Positions 1 through 11,581 of a stretch of 57,396 nucleotides of DNA are shown one piece after another. Origin of the DNA: Nemertoderma westbladi (lineage: Eukaryota; Xenacoelomorpha; Nemertodermatida; Nemertodermatidae); the NCBI GenBank assembly GCA_032718475.1, contig JAUCBJ010006592.1, positions 1-57,396 on the forward strand, read 5' to 3'. Made by a program: the position numbers and the translations under genes. Position 1 is the stretch's first letter, and each line of letters starts with the position of its first letter. The notes below the pieces were generated by a model. The model had not been told where the DNA came from. It ran no database searches and worked only from the letters and a program-made list of their open reading frames with translations.

Positions 1-1084
1 TAAGTTTCCGATTAATTCTCGGTGACTTCCAAATCCTGGAAAGCCTATTCAAGGCTGCCCATGCCTTTCCCTTACGTATTCGAAGGTCCTCACCTGACTT
101 CCGGATCCATGATCCCAGGTAAGAGAAGTCGTCCACATGCTCAAGCATACCATCCTTTGAGCTTATGCTCATCCGATTAGAGACTTGCTGAGGACTTTCA
201 AAGTGAACTGTCAAAATTTTGGTCTTTCTGGAGTTAATAAAAAGACCAACACTAGAAGCAGCATGTTCTAATGAGCTGAGGAGCCGTTGGGCTCTCTCTA
301 GTGATTCTGAGAGTACTCCTAAGTCATCAGCAAAGTCTAGATCAGTTAGGTACTTGGCAGGATTTCCTCGACTTCTGGAGCCAGTAGGTGGAGTTATCAT
401 CACCCCATCATCATTATGATGATCGAAGGACATGCGTAGAACATAGTCAACCACAATAATGAACAAGAATGGTGCAAGTGTGTCTCCTTGGAGGACGCAC
501 CATAACACTTCAAATGGTTCTGTGTCACCGTCAACAGTAGACACAAATGTTGTTGAACCATGGTATACTGATCTTATTGCTGCAATAATTTCATCAGGAA
601 TCCCATATAATGAAAGTATGCTTAACATACGTGAGCGAGAGACTGAATCAAAGGCCTTGAAGAAGTCAACAAAGATAACAGCCAGATGCCTGTCTTTCTT
701 TTTTGATATTTCTTCAATTATCCTTCTAAGTGCCAAAATCGGCTCCATGGTACCACGACCTTTACGGAACCCATTCTGATTTCCACGGAGCAGTCTCTCA
801 ATGGGATCGCTGATGCGATTTAATAGAATCCTATTGTATAGCTTTGCAGCAATCGAGATCAATGAGATTCCCCGAAAAGAACCATAGAGTGTTAGGTTGC
901 TCTTTTTGGGAACTGGTACCAACTTATTTGTTTTCATTTCTTGTGGGACTCTAGTTGTTCGGTACGTGTCTACTATGATGGGATAGATGAGCTTTAAACA
1001 CTCAGGTATTTTAAAGACCTCAGGGGGAACACCATCTACTCCACTGGCACGATTGGTCTTAATGCTCTTTGCAGCAGCCTTCAC
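1..1084 (-). mobile_element. LINE A fragment (RT domain), off the left edge
   Basis: This is the reverse complement of part of the full-length LINE A further right: position x here matches 23917 minus x there, without net gaps over all 1084 bases and with few substitutions. On the minus strand the frame is open throughout and carries the RT palm, including the FADD box, the GFRKGRGT block and the VLQGDTLAP block. The 5' side is truncated at 1084, as expected of incomplete target-primed reverse transcription. The 3' side runs off the window. Good identity and an open frame mean a recent insertion. The plus-strand open frames here are antisense shadows. Confidence 0.95.
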
Positions 1085-1212
1085 CATACCATGTCCTGGA
1101 ATATAGTGTTCATGAAAATAAGGCCACGAGGATCAGAACACTGTAAAGTACTTTGCAACAAGTATGTATGTAGTAGCAGTAGGCCTATCTGGCTGTCAGG
1201 CAATTTTCCACC

Positions 1213-1301
1213 TATTGTTTACGTGGTAACCATGACAGGGTTAAGTAATGTCCACTATGGGGATATTACTTAACGCCGTCATGGTTACCACGTAAACAAT
1301 A
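1213..1301. repeat. Near-perfect palindrome (37-bp arms)
   Basis: Left arm 1213-1249 and right arm 1265-1301 are reverse complements at 35 of 37 positions, around a 15-nt spacer. The arms begin TATTGTTTACGTGGTAACC. A related word (ggcgttgagtaatg) recurs alone at about 1399. No coding potential. It may be the folded end of a fold-back transposon or a MITE remnant; no target duplication was found. Confidence 0.85.
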
Positions 1302-1728
1302 ACACCAAATACAATACTAAATGTACAGGCCAATACAATGCTGAAATGTCCTCTAAAGTTCTAAAGTGCTAAATAACAACTCGCTGTTAATCATACTAAC
1401 GGCGTTGAGTAATGTTACAATTTTGGAATAAAAATAATTGAATTTAGTTGGGGAATAGGTGAGATATGGAAATATAGAAGCAGTTTGGTCTATTGGTGAT
1501 ATTCCTGTGCACAGTGAGTTTTAAAAGGGTCAGTCATGAAAAAAATTATCCACTAAAACTAATTGCAGAATTTGATAATAGGCATTAATACATTAATAAA
1601 AATCCAAATTTTAAAATATTTCATCGAGGGCTTTTTTTTAATCGCTATTTTTCACTTTTTTATGAAAATTACAAGTAGTGATTTTTTTTAACCGTTAATT
1701 GTCAATGAACATTTCTAAAGTTTTGGTT

Positions 1729-2020
1729 TTTATAGGTTTTCGATGGTGCTGAGTACAGTGGAAGCAATTAAATTATCACAAAATTATTATAAATGCTTTT
1801 TTTCATGTGGGTGCTCAATGCAGTGAAATTTTCAAGAAGCAAGATTTTGCAAAATTTTGTAATGTGCTTTAAACTATCGAAAATGTTATTTTTGGCGTTT
1901 TCGAAGGTACTGAGTGCTGATTGCTGAGTGAAAGAAATAATTTTATCACAAAATTAATATAAATGCTATTTTTGGTGTGGGTAACCATAATACTGTAAAA
2001 TTTTTAAGTAGCAAACTTTT
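1729..2020. repeat. Degenerate tandem dimer, unit about 162 bp
   Basis: The block from about 1729 (gttttcgatggtgctgagta) recurs from about 1891 in diverged form (gttttcgaaggtactgagtg). Both copies continue through 'tatcacaaaatta.tataaatgc' and a 'gtgggt' word. The rest of 1302-2208 is AT-rich and I see no gene in it. Confidence 0.6.
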
Positions 2021-2224
2021 ATCAAAAAGAGGAATAATAAATAAATATTTCGAAAATTTAGTTTTTCAAGAGTTTTATTTGATTATAATTACAGTTAAAG
2101 AATGAGTATAAAAAAGCGATTTTTCTAATGGCTGGTAAGTTGAAAAATGAAGTAAGTTAATAATATCATTAACAATAATTGCAAATAATAACAATATTGT
2201 GTTCAGTGTTACCATCGGTTTTTC

Positions 2225-4312
2225 TTATAAGTGACGACTATTGTAAACCCGAACTGCATTGAGTAACCTTTCAGCGTAATCAGGGTGTTCAATGTCACGA
2301 ACTTTAAAGTTTGCCCAAACAGTCTCGAAGTCGTGGTGTACAGATTCTGATGCCTGCTCACTCCAAGGTCCCAATCCCAAACTGTGTCGGTTGCAGAAAT
2401 CGGGTACATGATGGAAAACTGCATGAACCTTGGGAGTTACACTAATACCAAGTGACATGAAATTGGTCTTAAAGTCATCGATGTAAGATTGGAAGAGGGT
2501 CAAGCTTGGTGCCATAACAACTAGATACAACTCAGGAAAAAGAACGAAAAGCAGCGACATATGGAAGAGTTTCAATTGGTCCAATTGCCTGGAGAAGATC
2601 AACTTGATTTAGAAGCTTTCTGCTGGCATTACCAGTAAATGATCCACCATGAAGAGCTTCTCTTTCCACATTACAAGACTTTAGCCACTTTACAGCATCG
2701 GGCCAAATATCTTTCAACCCAGAATACATGTGATTGACAGGACCAGTAAGGAGATGGAGCTCAGGTGGTGGTATGATATCAATGATTAACGTTGATTCAT
2801 CATCACTTGTAATGATGCTAGGATGCACAACATTGTTGAAATCTTTACCATCTTTTCGAATACGTCCATGATCGAAATAATTCCAAAAGGACACCTTTAA
2901 AGATTCCAATGTTCTATCTTCACCCTTGTTTTCTAACTCTGATTTATGTATGGAGCACCAACAACAAGGGTGGCAGCAACCATGGGCCATTATTCCAAGA
3001 AGAATGTTACATAGTTTTAAGTCTGTAGCGATTGTGAAACCTCTGTTTAGCTTACTTAAAGAAAGCTTTAGCCAAATGGATAGAACATTCTAATAATTCT
3101 CCTGTACGTTTGGGACAATGGAAATTATGAAAAGCTTCTTTACCCCTGAGTCAAGAAATGATTTACAGGCAATACCATCGGAATACTTACCACGTTTACT
3201 ACTCTTATTTTGTGGACCTGGACTATCAGAAATGTCTAAACTTACAACTGATAGGCAAACCTTCAGAAATCCACCACCGCCATCAATACCAACCTTTACC
3301 ATCAACTTATCATCCTCGCAGTCAAACCCTCGAGTATCACATACCATGGAGAATAATTCTTGTATGTTAGTACAAACTACAGTATCTTGATAAATGTTAT
3401 CCACTACAGCATTTTTTTGTTTTATAACATACTTTGACTTTTCAACTTTAAAGAAACGATCAAAAGTATGGTCTCTCTGATATAGTTTTTGTTTTAAACC
3501 GACTTCAATGATATTTCGGGACCCCACAGCAGATCTAATATCAGATCCCAGTTGAAGAGTTGCACGATTGCTTAAGCTTAAATCTTTTTGGATAGTAGAA
3601 ATATGGTCAGCAGTAAATAAACGTTTCACATAATTTGATTTATCACCGGTGGTCCGTTTCTTAGCAGCTGGAAGTGAAACCTTTAATGGATTAGAATTTG
3701 TCCTTTTCAGATCAAAATCACCACTTCCATTGCCGACTGTATGTACCAACACTGTTTTAAAGAGGTTACCTTTTGAGCCGCAGTTGGAGAGGAAGCTGTG
3801 AGTAACTCAGTTACGTTTTTTGTTCTTGCAATGCGGTTGCAAGAATGATTAAATCCTTTTCCTATATTTCCAAAACAAAATGAACAAATCTTGATAACTT
3901 CAAATTTTGCATTTAAAGCTCGCAATGTAACCAAAGCTTTTGGGCGCCCTATTGGTAACTTTGAGACTCATTCAGCAAGAGGCTTTCCGATAGTAGTACG
4001 TGAAATTTTGCAGACAAGACAATCACATATTTTTTCTGATCTAGTATTATATAATGAAACTAATAGGGAATGATCGAAGACGTTTATTGATGATGTATAA
4101 ATACCTTTAGCATATTGTTGTAATACAATGCGACAAGAACCACATATTGAAGTTGGAAGGCGCTCATCATTTGAATTGTATCCAGTAATGCAATGTTCAC
4201 GAATTGCAATATCGAGGGCTGGAGTTATCTTACGTATGTCCTTGGCCTTATTAAAACATAATAAACAGATGCAAGCTCTACAGTCATCATGAGTTCGAGC
4301 CTTATTAGGCAT
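2225..4312 (-). pseudogene. Decayed gene of an uncharacterised Cys-rich, probably transposon-encoded protein family
   Basis: Consecutive minus-strand pieces read as one protein: 4312-3968, 3934-3707, 3752-3090, 2990-2532 and 2602-2225. They are broken by in-frame stops near 3968 and between 3090 and 2990, and by frameshifts near 3750 and 2543. The N-terminal piece has Cys pairs (CRACICLLC, ICGSC, CDCLVC) that look like a zinc-binding region. The middle has GIDGGGGFLKVCLSV, followed by VKKLFIIS and PNVQENY. Next come HPCCWC and HGGSFTGNASRKLLN, and the end has TPKVHAVFHHV and LGPWSEQASESVHHDF. I remember this architecture as a dispersed, uncharacterised multicopy family of invertebrate genomes. 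The acidic and His/Cys motifs could belong to an RNase H-fold (DDE) transposase with a zinc insertion, but this is inference. Clearly non-functional. Confidence 0.7.
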
Positions 4313-4749
4313 ATTACACTTTTTAAAACAAGAAAATATGTATAATGTTTAGCTGTATACTGATCTAGACAATAAGACGCCAATAAATGTCAATGTAAGT
4401 ATTGTAACCGGTACCAGCACTGCCTTACAGCCTGACACCAGTAAATGCCAGCTGATAATGTTCTAGAATATAATTAAACATTGTGTTTCCATGACAACAA
4501 ATTATCTGACAGCTATTAATGTAGGCAGTGTAGAAAGGGTCTGCTGATAGTAGCTTGCCATTGAGGTTTAAGAACAAACATAAGCTTTCCTTCGGTAAAT
4601 GTAAGCCTGGGCAGTATGCCCATTTAGTTTTTGAATCCACCTGCTTTAGATTTGCGTCCCCAAAACTCTTGTCCAATGCGGTTATCTTGTCGTTCAGTTC
4701 ATTAGTAGGTTTTTTTTTAGGTTTTTTGGGTAAAATGCCAAACGAGTAG
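4313..4749. other. No recognisable gene; spacer before LINE D
   Basis: An 83-codon minus-strand frame (4676-4425) lies here but has no recognisable domain and may be chance. Towards 4750 the sequence becomes a run of gactactactgactactgac-like words leading into LINE D. Confidence 0.4.
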
Positions 4750-4820
4750 GCTTGCTTGTCCGACTACTACTGACTACTGACTAGAAGCTTACCGGTACAT
4801 CAGACTATCAGACTAACAAT

Positions 4821-5681
4821 ATGGGGCCCACGGGAAAAATCATCGATAAGTCGATAACGCAAGGCTCTGACAAACTTGATAGACTTGCTTCCATGCTCGC
4901 TACATTAAATGAATCAGTCAGAAATATCCAGACAGAACTAATAGATATTAAAACTCAGCTTGTTCCACTAGCAAATATTCCTGAGCTCATTAAAGAGCTC
5001 CGGTTCGACAACGACTCACTGAAGGATGAAGTAGATAAACTAAAAGTTGAAAACGTTGTCCTTAAATCGGAAAACGACGAGCTCGCCCATTATCTGCGGA
5101 AGCACAATGTACTTATCCACGGTCTTAAAGAACGGTCGGATCCCGATGAAGATAGAACCGAGGCCGTGAATCTTATCGTCTCCCTCGGCGTACCTCGCAA
5201 CTTTATCGACATTATTCACCGCCTCGGTCCGGCCACCAGTGGCAAAAGTAGTGTCAGCTCAACTTACAAAGATCGTATCCGCCCTTTAATTATACGTTTC
5301 CTTGGCCACACCCAACGCGTAGTTCTCTTTGCGAATAAGAGCAAACTTCCTAAGGGTGTCTATTTGTCTGAACACCTCACTACACGCCGTGCGAGCCTGC
5401 TTAAGAAAGCCCTATCGCTTAAGCATAATAAAGATATCCACGCTGCATATTCTCATTACGGATCGATCTATGTTCGGCTTACGGCATCCAGTTCACCCAC
5501 CAAAATCAACAACGAGGAGGACGTCGATTCCTTAAAGCAACAACTTCGTTCCTCCTCAGTTGCTAAGGAGAAGAATCCTGATGTCGATCGCCTCTCATCA
5601 TTACGGCGCACCACAAACCGTTCGCGTGTAGTAAGCAACATTTACGAACCACTTACCTCGGATGCTGAATCGAATCCTTAA
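4821..5681 (+). CDS. LINE D ORF1 (coiled coil + RRM RNA-binding protein)
   Basis: This 286-aa protein should be the nucleic-acid chaperone that coats the LINE RNA in the cytoplasmic RNP. Residues about 15-95 form a heptad-rich coiled coil (runs such as LKDEVDKLKVENVVLKSEND), expected to trimerise. Residues about 95-180 look like an RRM (core NVLIHGLKE, then IIDIIHRLG and PLIIRFLG). Residues about 180-230 resemble the C-terminal domain (KLPKGVYLSEHLT). The tail is Ser- and basic-rich. The ATG at 4821 is the first in frame. The frame is uninterrupted, unlike ORF2. The layout parallels L1-type ORF1p rather than the PHD/RRM ORF1 of LINE B. Confidence 0.85.
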   Translation: MGPTGKIIDKSITQGSDKLDRLASMLATLNESVRNIQTELIDIKTQLVPLANIPELIKELRFDNDSLKDEVDKLKVENVVLKSENDELAHYLRKHNVLIHGLKERSDPDEDRTEAVNLIVSLGVPRNFIDIIHRLGPATSGKSSVSSTYKDRIRPLIIRFLGHTQRVVLFANKSKLPKGVYLSEHLTTRRASLLKKALSLKHNKDIHAAYSHYGSIYVRLTASSSPTKINNEEDVDSLKQQLRSSSVAKEKNPDVDRLSSLRRTTNRSRVVSNIYEPLTSDAESNP

Positions 5682-6114
5682 ACCCTAAACCCTTACGGAG
5701 TTGGTAGTCTTGTAGGCCTGTATATACTGTATCAGTGATCCATGGAGAATAATATGTAACATTCAGTATGTTATTTACTCTAAGAAATCTTAAACTTAAA
5801 GCCAGTGTTATAAATTTTTCCGATGTGAACATGAATAAGGAAGGAGATATTTTCCCGTCTGTATGTTAAAGTGTATGTACACAATTCCTTCTGTATGTTA
5901 TATGCTCGTAAGTCTTAAAGTTAAACTTAAACGTCTATATTTTTTTTATTTTATTTTTTTTCGAGAGTGTTTATCTATCGTAAAGCTAAAGTTAAATTTT
6001 CCCTAAAAAATCCTATATCAAGCTGTAGGCCTGCCGACAATAAGACCAAGAAAGATACCGGTACTAGGCCTATACAGTTTTTATCCCTGAGTCAGACTAC
6101 AGCCAGACAGCACA

Positions 6115-9100
6115 ATGTCCCCGCTCTTAATCTCCACAGTTTTCATCGTTCTGGGTCGTTTCGTTGTGGCAGAACCATCCGATCCGCGGGGTAACCCTGC
6201 AACCCACCCAATACCCGTATTGGACTGGTTTGCGGAACACCCTGTCGCTACCGTTTCGAACTGCCGCGCCGAATCGACGGAGATGTGGTCGACGAGTGGA
6301 TTTAGCCTCTACTGCTCTCGTCGGGGAAGAAGATCCTGGGTCTCCTCTCCACGATCTAGAGGCCTAATCGCTAAACTCTGTCTACTGTCTCTGGCTGGGG
6401 ATATTGAGACCAACCCAGGACCCAGCAGGACGCGGGCCCCGAAGATCAACTGTCCCGTCTGTCAACGAGGAACAAACTCTCGGAGTAAGATCGTCCAATG
6501 CGAGAGTTGTGACACATTTGTACATTTAAAATGTTACCGTAGGAAACGCAGTAATTTATTCTCCACCAGAAATAATCTTGAACCAAGTTTTCTCTGCAAT
6601 AGCTGTATTTTTACCGAACTTCCCTTTCATGATACAATTTTAGAATCAGAAACCGACGATTCATTTCTCACATCGCCTCTGCAAACTCCAAGTGATGCTG
6701 AGAGTGAAACTTTTAATTTTTTTAAGAAAAAAGGTCTGCATTTTTTGCACTTAAACGCACGATCTCTGCTTCCAAAACTTTCCGAAATTCGTATTTTAAT
6801 CAATAAATCCAACCCAGCAGTTTTAACAATCTCTGAAACTTGGCTCGATGATAGTGTTTCTGATGGAGAAATTTATATTGATAATTACGTAGTTTTACGT
6901 AAGGATAGGGACAGACACGGTGGTGGTGTCTGTACTTACATTCGATGTGATTTAGCTTTTAATCGTAGGGAAGATTTAGAGACTTGTGACGAAGTTTTAC
7001 TGGTGGAACTTTTACTTCCTAAAACTAAACCTATTTTAATCGGTACTTTATATCGGCCCCCTAAACAATCAGATTTTTTGCAAAATTTTGAAAATACAAT
7101 TTTATGTAATCTTAGGTCAGACTGTGAAATATATTTCTTAGGTGATTTTAATATCTGTTACCATCACAAAGCATCCCCCATCTGTAAACAGTACCAAAGT
7201 ATTTTAAATTTGTTTGGTTTAAAACAAATTATTTGAGATTCTACCAGAATTACCAGTAAAACTTCTACTTTACTAGATCACATCCTTTGTAATAATACCG
7301 ATATTATTTCTCAATCTGGGGTTTTACCTATAGGTCTAAGCGATCATTTTATAGTTTTTTGCACAAGAAAGACACAAAAATCTTTTTTCGGGGATCATAA
7401 AACAGTAACAGTTAGGTCTATGAAAAATTACAGCAAGGAACGCTTTTTAAGTTTGTTAGTTAATTCTGACTGGGAACACTGTTTTAAGGCCGCTGACATT
7501 AACCTTGCGTACACTGTTTTTAAAGATATATTTTTAAAGGCACTTAATACTGTAGCACCAATTAAAGAAATTAGTCTTAAACAACGCACTGAGCCCTGGA
7601 TGACCTCGGGTATTCTTAGTAATATCAGAGAAAGAGATAACTATTTGTATAAATTTAGGAAATACCGTGTTTTAGCTGATTATAATAATTACTGCAAATA
7701 TAGAAACCTTGTCCAACGGGAAATAAAAAAAGCTAAATCTGAATATTTGTACAACAAAATAAGTGAGAATAAAGATAATCCAAAAAGTCTATGGTCTACC
7801 CTAAAATCTTTAGGTTATAAAAACCTTAAATCTAAATCGAATATTGTTCTGCAAGATAACGGTGAGCTGATTCATGATCATACTCTAGTTAGTAATTTAT
7901 TTAATAATTATTTTACTAATGTTGCCTCTAATTTAGTTAAGAAATTACCGTTATCAAGTAATAAATATAGTATAGGGTCCGAAACTCTAAATAATTTTTA
8001 TTTAGAAAAGTTACAAAATTCAGAAAAGTTATTTTTAAAACCCGTTTCTGAGGATTTCGTTCTTAAAAATCTACTTAGCCTATCAGCCTCAAAAAGTACC
8101 GGTCTAGATCTAATACCTGCCCGTTTTCTTAAGGATGGTGCTGAAGTACTTAAAGTGCCTATTACTTTTATTATTAATTACTCTATCGTAGATAATGTAG
8201 TACCAGACGAACTGAAATTAGCTAAGGTTGTTCCTCTGTATAAAAAGAATAGTAAAGTAGAACCCTGTAATTACAGACCTGTTAGTATCTTAAGTATTGT
8301 AGCTAAAATTCTAGAACGTTCTGTTTTTCTACAGCTGGAGGCACATCTTAGTAGGCTAAATCTGATCTATGAACTTCAGTCCGGTTTTCGTAAATCATAT
8401 TCTACAGACACCTGCCTTATTAACTTAACTGATACAATTAGATGTAATAACGCAAAGGGTTTATATACTGGTATGGTAATGTTGGACCTACAAAAGGCTT
8501 TCGATACTGTAGATCACGAAATTCTGCTTGGTAAGTTAGGCCTGATGGGTGTAGGTTCTATAGACTGGTTCAAGTCCTACCTGTCAGACAGAGGTCAAAC
8601 TGTAGTCATTAGCAAATCGCTGTCTACTGTACAAGAGATTACCTGTGGTGTACCGCAAGGTAGTAAGTATATTAGGTCCTCTGCTTTTTGTATGCTATGT
8701 AAATGATATGATAAGTAGTATAGATCCCGATTTTAAACTCATTTTATATGCCGACGACAGTGCTCTTATTTTCTCTCATAAAGATCCTATCCATATTTCC
8801 CAAAAGTTAAGTGCAGTTCTAGAATCCTGTAATGAGTGGTTGGTTGATAATAAGCTATCCATTCACTACGGTAAAACTGAAAGTATTTTGTTTGGTTCCA
8901 AAAGAAAGTTAAAGAAGGTAACTAAGTTTGAAGTCACTAGTAATGGACATAAGATTGAAAATAAAAAGGAAGTTAAATATTTAGGCGCCACATTGGATAA
9001 CTGCTTATCAGGAGAAAGTACAGTGAAAAATATTTTCTCGAAAGTTAACAGTAGGCTTAGGTTTCTATACAGAAATAAAAATAGTTTAAACACCGACTCC

Positions 9101-9298
9101 CGCAAGTTACTTTGCTCTTCTTTAATACAGTGTCACATGGACTATGCCTGCTCTTCTTGGTATGAAGGCTTAACCAAACAGCTTAAATGTAAATTACAAG
9201 TAGCTCAGAATAAAGTAGTACGATTTTTTAAAGACTACAAACCTAGGCACCACCTAACTCCAGATGACTTTTCTGAATCTGGACTACTTAACTTATGA
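6115..9298 (+). pseudogene. LINE D ORF2 (2A, PHD finger, endonuclease, RT), broken
   Basis: It would make the target-primed reverse transcriptase. Residues 1-20 are hydrophobic and signal-like (MSPLLISTVFIVLGRFVVAE). A 2A motif follows at residues 95-103, then a PHD-type C4HC3 finger (CPVC, CESC, HLKC, CNSC). The endonuclease starts at LHFLHLNARSL, with SETWLDD, GGGVCTYIR and LGDFN. RT carries [24 protein letters not shown] and YADDS. Two lesions break it: an in-frame TGA at 7234-7236, and a 4-nt tandem duplication of agta at about 8663, just after CGVPQGS, which shifts the frame so that RT resumes at about 8667. The end after GLLNL is shorter than in relatives. Catalytic motifs are otherwise conserved, so decay is recent. 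Confidence 0.85.
6397..6423 (+). other. 2A ribosome-skipping motif, GDIETNPGP
   Basis: The codons spell GDIETNPGP, matching the D-x-E-x-N-P-G-P consensus, preceded by the Leu-rich KLCLLSLA that usually precedes active 2A peptides. Skipping would fall between Gly (6418-6420) and Pro (6421-6423). It would release a 102-aa leader from the PHD-endonuclease-RT product. 2A sequences are known in this position in sea urchin and other invertebrate LINEs. Confidence 0.9.
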
Positions 9299-9608
9299 AT
9301 AACTTATGGATACTTAACTTACTTATGAATAAGTACACCTTTTTTTCCATTTGTATGTACAGTACCATTCTGTTTGTTATAAGCTCGTAAGTCTTAAAGT
9401 CTGAGAAAGATGGTTTACTCAAATATTTTTCAAAGCTTAATTTAACTTATCTTATTATGCTTATCTTTGTAGTTGTTGGACTTGCAGTATTACCTGCAGC
9501 CTATTTTATTGTGTTGTTCCACCCGAATTACGTACTGTTTCTCATCCTACCCCTTTTCTCTATGCCAAAAACCCCTATCCTATCCTGCTCCTTCTGTTAC
9601 TCTAATTA

Positions 9609-9630
9609 CCCCCCCCCCCCCCCCCCCCCC
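9609..9630. repeat. C22 homopolymer inside LINE C ORF
   Basis: Twenty-two consecutive cytosines, translated as polyproline. Slippage here is likely to change frame between copies. Confidence 0.95.
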
Positions 9631-11293
9631 ACCCTCACTATCCCGATGACATCATATCCTTGCCTACCAAGAAGTCTCAATTGTTCATTTTGTTTTTCTA
9701 AATTTAACCAAAGAGATCTAACTATATCATGTGCAATTTGTAATTGTGTATTTCATTATCAGTGCGGTACGCATCTTCAGGCAGTCCTGATACAGATACA
9801 GATACAAACCACTGTCAGTAATAGTAACGACAGTGAGATTTACTGTATTTTCTGCCATTACGATATTTTTCCATTTAGTGGCGTTGCCAGTGATGATGAT
9901 GACATATTTTGGACCCAAAACTCGGATCTGGAAATAATTCCCGACGTGGATAATCTAAATAACATATTTGCAAATATTGACCCTCCTAATAATATTGTCA
10001 ATAATTTTAATATTGGCGACTATTATACTGAGGAATCTTATAATAATGAACATGCGAATGATCCAAAATCTGATACTGCATTATCTGTATGTCACGTAAA
10101 TTTAAGGAGTGTAAAAAGTAACTTCGAACATCTAAAAAATTATTTAAATTTAATTCAAAAGCCATTTGATATAATTGCAATTTCAGAAACTTTCTTAACT
10201 GACATATAAAATTGAAAATTATGACGGACCCTTTGTTGATAACCGAAAATCAGGAAGTTCACGTGGCGGTGTTATGATTTTAACTAGAAAATGCCTATCA
10301 GCCACTGTCTTTACAGGAATAACTGAATCTTTGTTTGAAAATGTTTGGGTCGAAATCAAAACTAGCATAAAACAGAAGCCTACCGTAGTTGGATGTATTT
10401 ATCGTTCCGATGCGATTAAATCAGAATTATTTCTAGGAAAATTTGAAGAATGTTTACAAGAATTAAATAATCAGAACAAAGATTCAGTTATTCTGGGTGA
10501 TTTCAATTACGACCTTTTAAAAAATATTAAACAATCAAATGATTATATAAATTGCATTGCATCAAATGGTTACACACAATTAATCAAACAGGCTACTAGA
10601 ATTACTCCTGGGTCTAAAACTTTATTGGACCATATCTTAACAAATATGGGTAATATATTTGGGAAGCCTGGTGTCTTCATGGCTGAAATTGGAACATCAG
10701 ACCACTTAGCTACATTTGCTGTTTTTGAAAACCTAAACACATATTTTTTGGATAGCGATAAGTCAACGGTTTATGATTTTAAAAATTTTAATAAGGTTTC
10801 TTTTCTTTCCGATATAGCCTCTCCTAGCTCTTGGACATATAAGAAGGATAATATTAATAAAAAACGCGTTTTTGAAATGTAACAAACATCTTAAAACTAA
10901 AATCATACCAAAAAAATTTCAACCTAAAAAACCCTGGATGACTGAAGAATTAATCAGATGCACTAAAAACAAAAATAAACTGTACGGATCTTATATGGCT
11001 AATCCCACAGAATCAAATTCAAAGCGCTATAAGTTATATCGGAACACTTTATTAAAAACCTTACGCAATGCTGAAAAAAAATATTATGAAAACAGGTTTT
11101 CAAATGCAAAAAATGACATTAGGAAAACATGGAAAACTATAAACAGTGCATTAAATAGAAGTTCTAAATCATCATCTGCCCCAAAATCTATAAATGTAAA
11201 CTCAATGTAATGTTAAAAACTTATCAAACCCAGACGACATTGCGAATGAGTTTAATAATTTTTTTACATCCGTTGGACCTTTACTGGCCAACC

Positions 11294-11581
11294 AGAACTC
11301 GACACTAGAACAAAATCGCCTCTGCTTTGCAGGACATTGCTTTCGCCGTGAGGACCAGCCAGTGCATAATCTTGTACTTTGGCAGCCTCATGGAGTGAAT
11401 AAGCATGGTGGACAGCCCATGACTTTCTTGAGACGCATCTTAAAGGACACTGGCCTTAAAGATGCGGATGATCTAGCAAATGTCATGGGTGATAGGGAGT
11501 TGTGGCGGTGCAATTTTGATGACAAGCCGGCACAGCATTCTTAAAAATGCAGCTGCAATGCAGCATGCCGATCCTAGTAGT
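11294..11581 (+). mobile_element. Nested 5'-truncated LINE A insertion with 12-bp target duplication
   Basis: From gacactagaacaaaatcgcc to the TAG-repeat tail this matches the last about 290 bp of full-length LINE A (from about 24119) almost exactly. It is flanked by tactggccaacc (11282-11293) and tactgtccaacc (11581-11592), a 12-bp duplication with one mismatch. LINE C's RT-upstream reading resumes across it, so LINE C was the target. Only the C-terminal codons of the LINE A ORF are present. Confidence 0.92.

Larger units (their letters stand above)
4750..9340 (+). mobile_element. LINE D, two-ORF CR1/L2-type non-LTR retrotransposon with 2A peptide
   Basis: ORF1 (4821-5681) is followed by a 430-bp spacer and ORF2 (6115-9298). 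ORF2 encodes, in order, a hydrophobic leader, a 2A motif, a PHD-type finger, an APE-type endonuclease and RT. This order fits CR1/L2-group LINEs; 2A-bearing members are known from sea urchin and other marine invertebrates. The 3' end is ill-defined. After the RT thumb the frame stops early among repeats of 'aacttatgaataa', so the usual C-terminal tail is missing, probably by deletion. Neither terminus nor a target duplication could be fixed. Confidence 0.85.

Noticed and set aside
219-779. Plus-strand open frames of 66 and 106 codons at the left edge
   Set aside because: They are exact antisense shadows of LINE A RT; the same frames appear in mirror at 23138-23698.
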